Source of the DNA: Ralstonia pickettii
Lineage (GTDB): Bacteria > Pseudomonadota > Gammaproteobacteria > Burkholderiales > Burkholderiaceae
Assembly (NCBI RefSeq): GCF_000607165.1
Contig: NZ_JFZG01000025.1
Coordinates: 124,001 to 188,000, forward strand
Length of the DNA: 64,000 nt
Direction of reading: 5' to 3'
The first letter of the stretch is position 1. Every line of letters begins with the position of its first letter. Shown here piece by piece: positions 43,950 through 53,317 of this stretch. The position numbers and the translations under genes are program-made. The notes under the pieces are model-generated. The model was not told the DNA's origin. It did no database searches and was given only the letters and a program-made list of their open reading frames with translations.

Positions 43950-45500
43950 ATGGCCGAACAAGCGCCCACCATTCCATGCACGCAGCCAGCGGAGGCCTTG
44001 GTCACTCGCATGCTTGAGGCGGCAGCGTATCCGCACCCCGCTGCGGATCTGCAGATGATCGAAACCCATCTGTCGTGGGTCTTCCTGGCCGGAGAATTTG
44101 CGTACAAGGTGCGCAAGCCGATCAAGCTGGACTTCGTCGATTTTTCGACGCTCCGTGCGCGGCAAACCGATTGCGAGGAGGAGTGCCGTCTCAACCGCCG
44201 CCTCGCCCCAGCGCTATACCTTGGCGTGGTGCCCATTTCGCACGATCCGGCCACGGGCGCAATCTACGTCGATGGACAAGGCACGCCTTGTGAGTACGCG
44301 GTCCGCATGCGCCGGTTTGCCCAGCAGGACGTACTGAGTGCATTGGCCCATGCCGGGCGACTGCGCCCGGAAGAGATCGACGCGCTGGCCGACCTGATCG
44401 CAGACTTCCACGCAACCGCGCCTGTCTGCGGCCCCGTTTCAGACGACGGAACACCCTCAAGCATTCGGCGCACGCTTGAGGACTGCGCAGCGGGGGTGAG
44501 TGCCCTCAGCACTGAACCCCCGATTGCGGCGGCCACGGTAGCGCTGCTTCGCAAGCATGCAGACCGCCTCGAAGAGGCATTCGCATCACGTCGGCGCGGC
44601 CGCCACATCCGCGAATGCCACGGCGATCTGCACCTGGGCAACATCGTGTTGATCGGTGGCCAGCCGACGCCGTTCGACTGTCTGGAATTCTCGCCCTCGC
44701 TCCGGTGGATCGACACCATGTACGACACCGCCTTTCTGTTCATGGATTTGCTCGCCGCGGGCCTGCATGGGCTGGCGTATCGGCTGATCAACCGTTATCT
44801 CGAACGATGTGGTGACTATGCGGGGTTGGCGGTACTGCCTTTCTACGCATCGATGCGCGCACTCGTGCGTGCTCGTGTGCTGCTGGAGCGCGCCCATCAG
44901 TTGGACGGAACCCCCGATCTGGCAGCAAAGCTGCGCGGCGAGGCACGCCGCATGCTCGACCTGTCTCGGGAGCTGCTGCGCCGAAACGACGCCTGCATTC
45001 TTCTCATGCATGGCCTTTCCGGCAGCGGAAAATCCACCCGCGCCGCACAGCTTGCCGAAGCAGAAGGGATGATCCGCGTGCGCTCCGACGTCGAGCGCCA
45101 ACGCACCCGGTATGTCGCCGCCGTCGATCGCTACCTGCCGCGCGCAGTCGAACGTACCTATCGGCGTCTGGCCGCCGTCTGCAAGCTGGGGGCAAGCGCC
45201 GGTTTTCCGATGATTGCCGACGCCACGTTTCTGGCCGAGCGCCAGCGCAGACGTTTCTTCTCACTGGCCCACCGATTGGGCGTGGCCGTGGCCATCGCGG
45301 ACTGCGTTGCCGACGTCGACACGCTGCGTATGCGTATCCGCAATCGCATGCGAGGCGGGCTCGACGCCTCGGAAGCAGACCTGCACGTGCTGGACGCGCA
45401 GATCGCCACACAACAGCCGCTCAACGTGGAGGAGCGGGCACATGTGATCCCTGGCGAGATCTCCAACGTGGTGCCCTACATCAGAGGCAGAGAGCAGTGA
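43950..45500 (+). CDS. bifunctional aminoglycoside-phosphotransferase-like / AAA ATPase
   Basis: A 516-residue two-part cytoplasmic protein. Residues about 1-340 are an APH/choline-kinase-like fold with HGDLHLGNIVLI (about 228-239, catalytic Asp) and PFDCLEFSPSLRWID as the metal site. The C-terminal ~170 residues are a P-loop kinase with GLSGSGKST (about 356-364) and DATFLAERQRRRFF. Such fusions are common in proteobacterial stress clusters; an antibiotic role is unlikely and the substrate is unknown. The ATG at 43950 is 13 nt from a GGAGG; the predicted transcript start near 43926 excludes the longer frame. Confidence 0.88.
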   Translation: MAEQAPTIPCTQPAEALVTRMLEAAAYPHPAADLQMIETHLSWVFLAGEFAYKVRKPIKLDFVDFSTLRARQTDCEEECRLNRRLAPALYLGVVPISHDPATGAIYVDGQGTPCEYAVRMRRFAQQDVLSALAHAGRLRPEEIDALADLIADFHATAPVCGPVSDDGTPSSIRRTLEDCAAGVSALSTEPPIAAATVALLRKHADRLEEAFASRRRGRHIRECHGDLHLGNIVLIGGQPTPFDCLEFSPSLRWIDTMYDTAFLFMDLLAAGLHGLAYRLINRYLERCGDYAGLAVLPFYASMRALVRARVLLERAHQLDGTPDLAAKLRGEARRMLDLSRELLRRNDACILLMHGLSGSGKSTRAAQLAEAEGMIRVRSDVERQRTRYVAAVDRYLPRAVERTYRRLAAVCKLGASAGFPMIADATFLAERQRRRFFSLAHRLGVAVAIADCVADVDTLRMRIRNRMRGGLDASEADLHVLDAQIATQQPLNVEERAHVIPGEISNVVPYIRGREQ

Positions 45501-45579
45501 TTTCGTTTGGGCAGGCCAGGCAACCAAGTGCCTTGAGACCAAGCACCGTGGCGATGGTATTTCACGCGCGGCCGCCAAT

Positions 45580-45593
45580 TTGCGCCATATCAA
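45580..45593 (+). promoter_or_regulatory. FNR-type box, phasin 2 operon
   Basis: TTGCGCCATATCAA. TACGCT (45615-45620), within GTGCCTACGCTGCA, is centred 31 bp downstream. Spacer and -10 region match the phasin 1 promoter. Confidence 0.75.
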
Positions 45594-45684
45594 CGCACAC
45601 AACTGCAGAGTGCCTACGCTGCATATGGATACCTTATTCGGCGGCCCGGCTCACCTGCCCGCCAAGACCCCACCGGAGATCACA

Positions 45685-46173
45685 ATGCAACAACCTGCTG
45701 ATATGGCATGCAATCTGGCATGCGCTGTCATGCGCGACATGAGCCGCACCGCCAGCTTCATGCTCGAGGCACAAATTGACCTGTCACGCTTGCGCCTGAA
45801 GCTGGCCGAGGCTGCGCTGGAAGACGTGCGTGAGATGGAACATGAATTGAGCGGCACGCATGACTGGACATCGCTGGCCACTGCACAAAGCATCTTCATG
45901 AAGATGCAATCAAGCCACGGTGCTAACGCTCTAAAGACGTGGGCCGAGTTCACGAACAAGCTGCAGGCCGCCTATTTGCGTCGGTTGACGGAGTGGACGC
46001 AGCAGATGCAGCCACCCGAAGCTCAAACCTCTTCCTCACAGCTGTTTGCCGCGTCCTCCGATTCGCTGAAAGCCTTCTTTGACAGCTTCAACCTCATGGC
46101 CCCGCCAGCCTCCGAGGCGAAGAAGAACGGACTGGCACGATCCACCACGACAAGAGCTGAGAAGACCGCCTGA
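45685..46173 (+). CDS. phasin family protein 2
   Basis: A 162-residue phasin-type protein, paralogue of the one at 32137: same length, same start context CCGGAGATCACA/CCGGAGATCGTG and similar blocks (LSRLRLKLAEAALEDVREMEHEL, DWTSLATAQSIFMKMQ). Predicted to coat PHB granules or act as a stress chaperone. First gene of a four-gene operon with CBS protein, hydrolase and phosphoribosyltransferase (23, 34 and 4 bp spacing). Confidence 0.88.
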   Translation: MQQPADMACNLACAVMRDMSRTASFMLEAQIDLSRLRLKLAEAALEDVREMEHELSGTHDWTSLATAQSIFMKMQSSHGANALKTWAEFTNKLQAAYLRRLTEWTQQMQPPEAQTSSSQLFAASSDSLKAFFDSFNLMAPPASEAKKNGLARSTTTRAEKTA

Positions 46174-46195
46174 TCAACAGGCCAAGGAGCCCGTC

Positions 46196-46660
46196 ATGCG
46201 AGTTCAGGACGTCTATTCACACAATGCAGTCCATATTCCGCTCTCGTGCACGCTTCAGGAGGCGGCACAGCAGATGCGCCAGAAGCATGTCGGTGCGCTG
46301 GTCGTGACGGAGAACACCCCTTCCGGACCCCGCGCGATCGGCGTCGTCACGGATCGCGACATCGTGCTTGATGCGGTTGCGGTTGGCGTCAGCCCCTCCC
46401 AGACCTGTGTGGCCGATGTGATGAGCCGGGGCATCTCCAACGTACCGCTCGATGCCAGCCTCAGCGACGCGTTGCAGGAAATGCTCTCATGCGGCGTGCG
46501 GCGTGTTGGTGTGACGTCCGACGACGCGCTGGTTGGAGTGCTGTCTCTGGACGACGTGCTGAGCGCAATGGCCACTGAATGGAGCCTGATCGCCCGCCTC
46601 GTCCATAACGAGCGTGAACGCGAGACCACCGGCAGCGTCCAGCCGCCGCTGAGCGTCTAA
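46196..46660 (+). CDS. CBS-domain protein 1
   Basis: A 154-residue stand-alone protein with two CBS motifs (about 8-60 and 72-125), the Bateman-type fold that senses adenine nucleotides. Typical elements: IGVVTDRDIVLD and VGVLSLDDVLSAMA. Start at 46196 after AAGGAGCCCGTC. A close relative is at 62484 (shared MRV-D-, VTDRD, LSLDD, EW-L-A). Likely senses AMP/ATP state and regulates a partner; partner unknown. Confidence 0.9.
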   Translation: MRVQDVYSHNAVHIPLSCTLQEAAQQMRQKHVGALVVTENTPSGPRAIGVVTDRDIVLDAVAVGVSPSQTCVADVMSRGISNVPLDASLSDALQEMLSCGVRRVGVTSDDALVGVLSLDDVLSAMATEWSLIARLVHNERERETTGSVQPPLSV

Positions 46661-46694
46661 ATCGGCTGCCACTCCACTTCAGGAAAACCTCCCC

Positions 46695-47378
46695 ATGAAT
46701 CCCGAGCCGCTTTCTCTCAGCATGGACATCGTGGCGGACGATGCCGTGCTGGAAGGCACCCTGTACTGCCCCGGCAACGCGGCGGGCCTGGTGATCTTTG
46801 CGCATGGCAGCGGAAGCTCGCGGCTCAGTCCACGGAACCAGTACGTTGCGGATCAGCTCCACGCCGCAGGCCTAGGCACGCTGCTATTCGATCTGTTGAG
46901 CGCCGAAGAGGCATCGCACGCCTCGTGCCGGTTCGATATCGACCTTCTGGCGCGGCGTCTGCATACAGCCACGCACGCGGTAGGCAACATCGCTCGCGAA
47001 CGCGGGTTGCGGCTGGGGTACTTCGGCGCCAGCACGGGGGCCGCAGCCGCGATTCTGGCGGCTGCCGAGCCGGACGACGCCGACCCAATCGAAGCGGTCG
47101 TCAGCCGCGGTGGCCGCCCTGATCTTGCCGGCCAACGCGCGCTGGGCAAACTCGCCTGCCCAACCCTGCTGATCGTTGGCGCAGCCGATCTGGACGTGCT
47201 CGATCTCAACCGGCAAGCCCTGAGCCAGATGCATTGTGAGAAAGCCCTGGAGACGGTGCCCCACGCAACGCACCTTTTTGAAGAGGAAGGCGCGCTCGAG
47301 CAGGTGGCCGAGCTGGCGCGGGCATGGTTTGTCCGCCACCTGAGTGCAACCACCCAACCCCACAGACACGCGAGGTAG
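46695..47378 (+). CDS. alpha/beta hydrolase (dienelactone-hydrolase-like)
   Basis: A 227-residue cytoplasmic hydrolase: oxyanion region FAHGSGSSRLSPRN (about 34-47), nucleophile elbow GYFGASTGAAAAIL (Ser about 116), acid in VGAADLDVLD and catalytic His in HATHLFEE. This short form is regularly found next to a phosphoribosyltransferase (next gene, 4 bp away). Substrate unknown. Confidence 0.87.
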   Translation: MNPEPLSLSMDIVADDAVLEGTLYCPGNAAGLVIFAHGSGSSRLSPRNQYVADQLHAAGLGTLLFDLLSAEEASHASCRFDIDLLARRLHTATHAVGNIARERGLRLGYFGASTGAAAAILAAAEPDDADPIEAVVSRGGRPDLAGQRALGKLACPTLLIVGAADLDVLDLNRQALSQMHCEKALETVPHATHLFEEEGALEQVAELARAWFVRHLSATTQPHRHAR

Positions 47379-47382
47379 CCCC

Positions 47383-48033
47383 ATGCGATTCAAAGATCGA
47401 TTGGATGCGGCGCGTATGCTCGCGCAGGCACTGGAGAAGTACAAGGACATGCACCCTTTGGTGCTGGCCATTCCAAGGGGTGCGGTTCCCATGGGCGCTC
47501 TCATCGCAACCGCGCTTGGCGGTCAGCTCGATGTGGTGCTGGTTCGCAAGCTCGGCGCACCGTTCAACCCCGAACTGGCCGTCGGCTCTGTGGAAGAAGG
47601 CGGCTGGACCTACATCGCACCCTATGCAGGACGCATTGGCGCAGATACGACATACCTCGAACAGGAAAGCGCAGAACAGATGGACGTCATCCGTCGGCGC
47701 CGTGCGCTCTATACCCCGAACCGCGGTCCGTATGACGTAGGAGGACGCGTTGTGATCGTGGTCGACGACGGGCTGGCGACCGGAGCTTCCATGAAGGCGG
47801 CACTCCACGCCATACGGCAGCGTCATCCGCAACGCCTCATCTGCGCGGTTCCCGTGGCGGCACCAGATAGCCTGGACGACATTCGACCGCTGGCCGATGA
47901 GATCGTCTGCCTCTACGCGCCGCAGGGTTTTCGCGCGGTCGGCTTGTATTACACCGACTTTCCTCAGGTCGAGGATGCCGAGGTGTGTGCCGCGCTGGCC
48001 GCGGGTCCGCAATCCGAACGCCGGGCTGGCTGA
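47383..48033 (+). CDS. phosphoribosyltransferase family protein
   Basis: A 216-residue type I phosphoribosyltransferase-like protein with the PRPP loop VIVVDDGLATGASM (about 124-137) and an N-terminal LAIPRGAVPMGALIA substrate-side loop. The base or acceptor cannot be told; these stress-cluster members rarely have assigned substrates. Start at 47383 follows CGAGGTAGCCCC. Last gene of the phasin 2 operon, convergent with mgtA. Confidence 0.87.
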   Translation: MRFKDRLDAARMLAQALEKYKDMHPLVLAIPRGAVPMGALIATALGGQLDVVLVRKLGAPFNPELAVGSVEEGGWTYIAPYAGRIGADTTYLEQESAEQMDVIRRRRALYTPNRGPYDVGGRVVIVVDDGLATGASMKAALHAIRQRHPQRLICAVPVAAPDSLDDIRPLADEIVCLYAPQGFRAVGLYYTDFPQVEDAEVCAALAAGPQSERRAG

Positions 48034-48064
48034 CGCGGCCTCTACAGGCGCGCCACGCCCGGAT

Positions 48065-50671
48065 TCAATCCAGACCGTATCTGCGCACGTACCAGGCTTT
48101 CATCACGTAGGCAAACAACCCATAGGTCAGTACGATCGCTGCCAGGCCGGGCCAGTACGCTGCCGGCAGCGGCACAAAGCCGAAGAGCGCCCCGACCGAT
48201 GTCAACGGCATGGCGACACCCACGCAGGCAATGGCGACGCTGGTCAGTACCAGTGCAGTACTCGCCCGGCTTTGCACGAACGGCACCTTCCCTGTGCGGA
48301 TGATATGGATGATGAGCGTTTGCGTGAGCAGCGATTCAACAAACCACCCGGACTGGAAGAGCGCCGGATCCGCCCACGCGTGAAAGACACCCAGCAGCAG
48401 CGCGTAGGTCGCAAAATCAAACAACGAACTGACCGGCCCCATGTACAGCATGAACTTCAGAATGCTGCCGATCTCCCACCGTCGTGGTTTGACCAGGTAC
48501 TCGTCGTCCACGTTGTCGGTCGGGATGGCGGTTTGCGAGAAGTCGTAGAGCAGGTTGTTGAGCAGCACCTGCACCGGTGCCATTGGCAGAAAGGGCAGAA
48601 ACAGGCTTGCGCCCAGCACGCTGAACATGTTTCCGAAGTTTGAGCTGGCGCCCATCTTGATGTACTTGACGATGTTGCCGAACACCTTGCGCCCTTCCGT
48701 CACGCCCTCGCCCAGCACCGCCAGGCTTTTCTCCAGCAGGATGATGTCGGCGGACTCCTTGGCAATATCGACCGCGCTATCCACGGAGATGCCAACATCC
48801 GCGGCTTTGAGCGCCGGCCCATCGTTAATGCCGTCACCCATGAAGCCCACGACGTGACCTCTGCGGTGCAGTGCCTCGACAATGGCCGCCTTCTGCGCGG
48901 GCGACACCTTGGCGAACACCGAAGCGCGTTCGGCCATGTCAGCCATCTGGTCGGGTGACATGGCAGCCAGCTCGGTGCCAAGCACCACCGGTTCCACGGC
49001 CAGACCGACCTCGCGACAGATCTTGCGCGCAACAATGGCGTTGTCCCCGGTCAGGATCTTGACTGCCACGCCGCTTGCCTTCAATGCGGCAATGGCAGGC
49101 GCGGCCGTATCACGCGGCGGGTCGAGAAAGGCGATATACCCCAGCAACGTCAACCCTGACTCGTCTGCCACGGCGTACTGGCTTTGCTCGGGCGGCATCT
49201 CCTTGTATGCAACAGCCACGACACGGAAACCGTCAGCATTCAGGTTCTCCGCCAACTGCCGCGTATCTTGGAGGTGGCTTGCCTCCAGCGGGCCTGCCTC
49301 ATCGCCGCTCACGTAACGCGCGCTGACGGCCAGCACTTCTTCCACCGCACCCTTGCAGATCAGCACGTGCGTGCCGTCGTCCTGCGCCAGCACAACCGAC
49401 ATGCGCCGGCGCTCGAAGTCAAACGGCAGCTCATCGATTTTCTGGAAACGCGCATGCACATCCAGACGCTGCTCCAGCTCCACGTGCTTGAGCACGGCCA
49501 CGTCCAGCAGGTTCTTCAAGCCCGACTGATAGAAGCTGTTAAGAAATGCGTACTCCAGCACCTGGTCGGATTCTTCGCCGCGCAAGTCGAGGTGATGCTT
49601 GAGGATGATGCGGTCTTGCGTAAGCGTGCCGGTCTTGTCGGTGCACAGCACGTCCATCGCGCCGAAATTCTGGATGGCGTTGAGCCGCTTGACGATGACC
49701 TTTTTGCGCGACATGGCGATGGCGCCCTTGGCCAGATTGACCGTGACGATCATCGGCAACATCTCGGGCGTCAGGCCAACGGCCACCGCCACCGCAAACA
49801 ACAGCGCCTCAAACCAGTTGCCCTTGGTCAATCCATTGATGAGAAAGACCGTGGGCGCCATCACCAGGATCAGCGTCAGCATCAGCCATGTGAATCGGGT
49901 AATGCCGCGATCAAAGCTGGTCTGCACGCGCTGCCCGGCAATCAGGTTGGCCACATGACCAAAGGCGGTGCGGTGCCCGGTGGTCAAGACAACGGCCGTG
50001 GCGTAGCCGCTCACCACTGCGCTGCCCATGAAGCACAGGTTGGGCCGGTCGAAATCCGCCGCAGGATGGCTGTCGGAGGGCTGCGCGTGCTTTTCCTGTG
50101 GCATGGCTTCGCCAGTCAGTGCCGACTGGTTGACGAACACATCCTTCGCACTGAGCAACCGCAAGTCGGCCGGGATCATGTCACCGGCGGAAAGCTGAAC
50201 GATATCGCCTGGCACCAGTTGCTCGATCGGGATTTCCTGGCTCGCTTCGGCACCATCGGAACCGATGCGCCGTACCGTTGCCGTTGTATGCACCATGCGA
50301 CGCAGCGCCTCCGCCGCCCGGTTCGAGCGGTGCTCTTGCAGAAAGCCCAGCACAACACTCAGCACCACCATGACGGCAATCAGCACGGCCGCCCGTACAT
50401 CGCCCAACACCGCCGAGACGCCCGCCAGCGAGATCAGCAGCAGATTCAGCGGATTGACCGATCGGCGCACCAACTCAATCAGCACAGCTTCGTGATGGCC
50501 GTTGGCCACGCGGTTGAACCCGTATTCGCGCAGGCGCTGTGCAGCGGCTTCCTGCGTCAGGCCCTGCGTCTGGGTCTGAAGCCGGTCCAGCACGTCCTGT
50601 GAGGCAAGCGCCGACCACATTGAGAGATCGTCGGCGGGCGAATGCGGAAACGGCACGGACGTGATGTGCAT
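48065..50671 (-). CDS. mgtA: magnesium-translocating P-type ATPase
   Basis: Inner-membrane P3B-type ATPase, about 868 residues, importing Mg2+. Key motifs: LTGEAMP (actuator), LTPEMLPMIVTVNLAKGA (characteristic MgtA/MgtB segment), the phosphorylated Asp in DKTGTLTQD, and GDGINDGPALKAADVGISVD. Ten membrane segments fit the hydrophobic pattern. The ATG at 50671 has no good ribosome binding site; the frame is open well upstream (to 51211), overlapping the outer-membrane-factor gene, and a start a few codons further in is also possible. Last gene of the exporter operon, 73 bp after the outer-membrane factor. Confidence 0.92.
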   Translation of the reverse strand: MHITSVPFPHSPADDLSMWSALASQDVLDRLQTQTQGLTQEAAAQRLREYGFNRVANGHHEAVLIELVRRSVNPLNLLLISLAGVSAVLGDVRAAVLIAVMVVLSVVLGFLQEHRSNRAAEALRRMVHTTATVRRIGSDGAEASQEIPIEQLVPGDIVQLSAGDMIPADLRLLSAKDVFVNQSALTGEAMPQEKHAQPSDSHPAADFDRPNLCFMGSAVVSGYATAVVLTTGHRTAFGHVANLIAGQRVQTSFDRGITRFTWLMLTLILVMAPTVFLINGLTKGNWFEALLFAVAVAVGLTPEMLPMIVTVNLAKGAIAMSRKKVIVKRLNAIQNFGAMDVLCTDKTGTLTQDRIILKHHLDLRGEESDQVLEYAFLNSFYQSGLKNLLDVAVLKHVELEQRLDVHARFQKIDELPFDFERRRMSVVLAQDDGTHVLICKGAVEEVLAVSARYVSGDEAGPLEASHLQDTRQLAENLNADGFRVVAVAYKEMPPEQSQYAVADESGLTLLGYIAFLDPPRDTAAPAIAALKASGVAVKILTGDNAIVARKICREVGLAVEPVVLGTELAAMSPDQMADMAERASVFAKVSPAQKAAIVEALHRRGHVVGFMGDGINDGPALKAADVGISVDSAVDIAKESADIILLEKSLAVLGEGVTEGRKVFGNIVKYIKMGASSNFGNMFSVLGASLFLPFLPMAPVQVLLNNLLYDFSQTAIPTDNVDDEYLVKPRRWEIGSILKFMLYMGPVSSLFDFATYALLLGVFHAWADPALFQSGWFVESLLTQTLIIHIIRTGKVPFVQSRASTALVLTSVAIACVGVAMPLTSVGALFGFVPLPAAYWPGLAAIVLTYGLFAYVMKAWYVRRYGLD

Positions 50672-50744
50672 AGGAAATTGCGAGCAAACCGCATGGATGT
50701 GCAAACCATTAGAGCGCAGGACGCGCGTCGGGCCTTGACGCAAC

Positions 50745-52235
50745 TCAACGGCCATCGTTGCCTGGGCGGCTGTCGTGCGTGCCCGCCACCGGGGGTTCAA
50801 TGCCGGCGCCACGCCAGCCGCCGCCCAGCGCAAGGAACAGCGCCACGGTGTCTTGCAGCCGCTGTGCACGCACCTGCAGCGTGCCGAGCACGGCTTGCTG
50901 ATACTGCAGGTCAGCACTGAGCACCTGCAGATAACCAGCAACACCAGCACGGTAGTCTGCGTTGATCTCTTCCAGCGCGGCACTTGCCGCCGCCTGCGCG
51001 CGCAACTGTGCGTCAAGCTGCACTGCATCGTGTTCAAGCGCACGCAGCACATCGGCCACCTGCTCAAATGAAGCGAGCACCACCTGCCGATAGCCGGCAT
51101 CGGCAGCCTGCAATGCCTGCCGGGATGCGGAACGGCGGAAATACAGGGTACCGCCTTCAAATAGCGGGGCGACAAGGTTTGCCCCCACGCTCCAGGCGCC
51201 GGCTTTCGCACCGAACAGATCGGCGCTACGGCCGCTCATCCGGGCGTAGTCTGCGCTCAGGGTCAGGCTTGGCAGCATCGCCGCCGTTGCAACACCCACC
51301 TCTGCGCTGGCTTGGTGCAGGCGCGCCTGTGCGGCCAGAACGTCGGGCCGCTGGCGCACCAGTTCAGAGGGCACCAGCCTGGGCAGGTCCGCCGGCAGTT
51401 GCAGCCCGTTGAGCGCAACGTCTACGGCGTCTGCCTCGGAAGGAAATCGGCCGGCCAACACCGCTTGCAGATGCGCAGCCTGGTCACGCTTCTGCTCCAG
51501 CGGCGGCAGCGATGCTTCCAACGACGCCAATTGCGCAGCAAGGCTCAACTCGCTGGCATGCGCCATGACGCCGGCTTCGACCTGTGCGTGTGCAATCTCC
51601 ACCTGCTCGCGCACCACGGCAATCAGGCTGCGCGTGGTGTCGATCTGCGCCTGATAGGCGGCATGCGCGATCACGGCGTTCACCAGATTGCCGGTCAGCG
51701 CAAGGTAGGCGGCGGCAACCGCGTACCTTTGCCCTTCTGCTTGCGCCGCCAGTGATTCCACCGCACGCCGATTGCCGCCAAAGATATCGACCGCGTAACT
51801 GATGGATGCCCCCAGTGTCCACAGCGTAAAAAGGCTTGGCGCGCCGGTCTGCCCGAGCCTGGCGGGCACCGCTGCCTGGCGTGACACATCGGCTGATCCA
51901 GCCACCTGCGGGTAGAACACTCCCGCGCCAGCTCGCAACAGGTCTTGCGCGGCGCGCAGGTTGGCTTCTGCCTGCTGCAGGCTCGGGTTGGCCGTAACAG
52001 CCGCTTCCATGGCCTGATCAAGCGCGGGACTGCCGAGGGCGCGCCACCAGTCTGCAGCAGGCACTGCTGCCGCCGTGAAGCGTTGCGCAACGCCGTCTGC
52101 AGAGGCCGCCTGCGCAGGATCGCCGTCACGAAGATAGCGATCGACGTCAGGTGCCAGCGGTGCGTGGAAATCTGGCCCGACCGCGCAGCCCCAGACCACA
52201 ACCGCTGCGGCTAGCGCCCCCGCCGCCGCTTTCAC
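50745..52235 (-). CDS. outer-membrane efflux factor (NodT family)
   Basis: TolC-like outer-membrane channel lipoprotein, 496 residues. An N-terminal signal with lipoprotein-like cysteine (VVVWGCAVGPDF), then two OEP repeats with long helical stretches (NPSLQQAEANLRAAQDLLRAGAG and RQRPDVLAAQARLHQASAEVGVA). Partners with the HlyD adaptor and ABC transporter upstream to span the envelope. Overlaps the adaptor gene by ATGA. Confidence 0.93.
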   Translation of the reverse strand: MKAAAGALAAAVVVWGCAVGPDFHAPLAPDVDRYLRDGDPAQAASADGVAQRFTAAAVPAADWWRALGSPALDQAMEAAVTANPSLQQAEANLRAAQDLLRAGAGVFYPQVAGSADVSRQAAVPARLGQTGAPSLFTLWTLGASISYAVDIFGGNRRAVESLAAQAEGQRYAVAAAYLALTGNLVNAVIAHAAYQAQIDTTRSLIAVVREQVEIAHAQVEAGVMAHASELSLAAQLASLEASLPPLEQKRDQAAHLQAVLAGRFPSEADAVDVALNGLQLPADLPRLVPSELVRQRPDVLAAQARLHQASAEVGVATAAMLPSLTLSADYARMSGRSADLFGAKAGAWSVGANLVAPLFEGGTLYFRRSASRQALQAADAGYRQVVLASFEQVADVLRALEHDAVQLDAQLRAQAAASAALEEINADYRAGVAGYLQVLSADLQYQQAVLGTLQVRAQRLQDTVALFLALGGGWRGAGIEPPVAGTHDSRPGNDGR

Positions 52236-53317
52236 GACGCCCCCTGCAGATAGACGTCGACCAGTTGGCCGGGATAGACGGCGAGCTTGTCTGGCTGCTT
52301 GAAGCGGAAAAGCAACGGCAGCACGCGCACATCCACGCGTTCGGAGCGCTGGTCGGACAACTGCACCTTGGGCGACACGTACGGCTGCACGCGCACAAAT
52401 TCCAGCGGCACGCTGACATCGGTGCCGCGCACAAACATGCGTGCCTGTACTGCACCGGGCGGAAGGCGGTGTACCAGGATCTCGTCCACATACACACGCA
52501 CGGCCAGCTTGTTCTGACCGGTGCTCATCGTGACCAGCGGCACGTTGGCCCGTGTGTAGGCGTCATAGGTGCCCTGCGGCGATACATAGCTGCCCATTGC
52601 CGTGTTCACGGACATGACAACACCATCCACCGGTGCCCGCACGGCATATTTTTCGAGCAATGCCGCCGCTGCTGCCGCGCCCTTCTGTAAGGCGTCGCGC
52701 TGTTTTTGCAGCGTGCGGATGTCGTAGCTCCAGGCGCCGGCGCGCGTCAGGTCGTACTGACGCTGGGCAACTGCAAGATTGCCGTGCGCCACCCGTACCG
52801 CGTTGGCAGCGTTGTCCATTGCATCGCGACTGACTGCCTTGGGATTGAGCCGGGCGGCCGCTTCAAGCTTGTCCAACTGATCCTGCACGGTGCGCAAGCC
52901 GGCATCTGCGGCGCTCACCTGCGCGCGGGTGACTTCCAGCGCTTCCTTGCGCGGTTGGGCGAGCAGCGCGTTCAACTGGGCGTCGACGGCATCCGCTTGC
53001 GACTGCTGCTGTGCCGTCAGCGCGCGTTGCACGGAATCCTCGATCTGGATCAGCACATCGCCGCGCTTGACTGCCTGCCCTTCCTGCACGGCGATACGGG
53101 CGACGGTGCCCGACACTTCGGCATACAGGTTCAGGTTGGCGCCACTGGGCTGATCGCTTTCGACAATGCCGTTGGCGTAGATGCCCGTCGCGTACGGATT
53201 CGCCGCCGGTTGGAAGACAGGCGGCAGCGGCGGCCTCTGCCGTGCGTAGTAAATGGCCGCCCCCAACCCTGCCAGCGCACCGATCACAGAGAGCACAAAC
53301 AACCATCGGATCTTCAT
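52232..53317 (-). CDS. HlyD-family periplasmic adaptor
   Basis: Membrane-fusion protein of 361 residues: one N-terminal membrane anchor (LFVLSVIGALAGLGAAIYYA), a biotinyl/lipoyl-like domain in two halves (VSGTVARIAVQEGQAVKRGDVLIQIED ... YAVRAPVDGVVMSVNTAMGSYV) around a long helical hairpin, then a beta-barrel domain. Connects the ABC pump to the outer-membrane factor. Overlaps both neighbours by 4 nt. Confidence 0.92.
   Translation of the reverse strand: MKIRWLFVLSVIGALAGLGAAIYYARQRPPLPPVFQPAANPYATGIYANGIVESDQPSGANLNLYAEVSGTVARIAVQEGQAVKRGDVLIQIEDSVQRALTAQQQSQADAVDAQLNALLAQPRKEALEVTRAQVSAADAGLRTVQDQLDKLEAAARLNPKAVSRDAMDNAANAVRVAHGNLAVAQRQYDLTRAGAWSYDIRTLQKQRDALQKGAAAAAALLEKYAVRAPVDGVVMSVNTAMGSYVSPQGTYDAYTRANVPLVTMSTGQNKLAVRVYVDEILVHRLPPGAVQARMFVRGTDVSVPLEFVRVQPYVSPKVQLSDQRSERVDVRVLPLLFRFKQPDKLAVYPGQLVDVYLQGAS

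Noticed and set aside
50672-51211. 180-codon N-terminal extension of MgtA
   Set aside because: It lies antisense-free but inside the outer-membrane-factor gene in another frame and has no P-type ATPase similarity.
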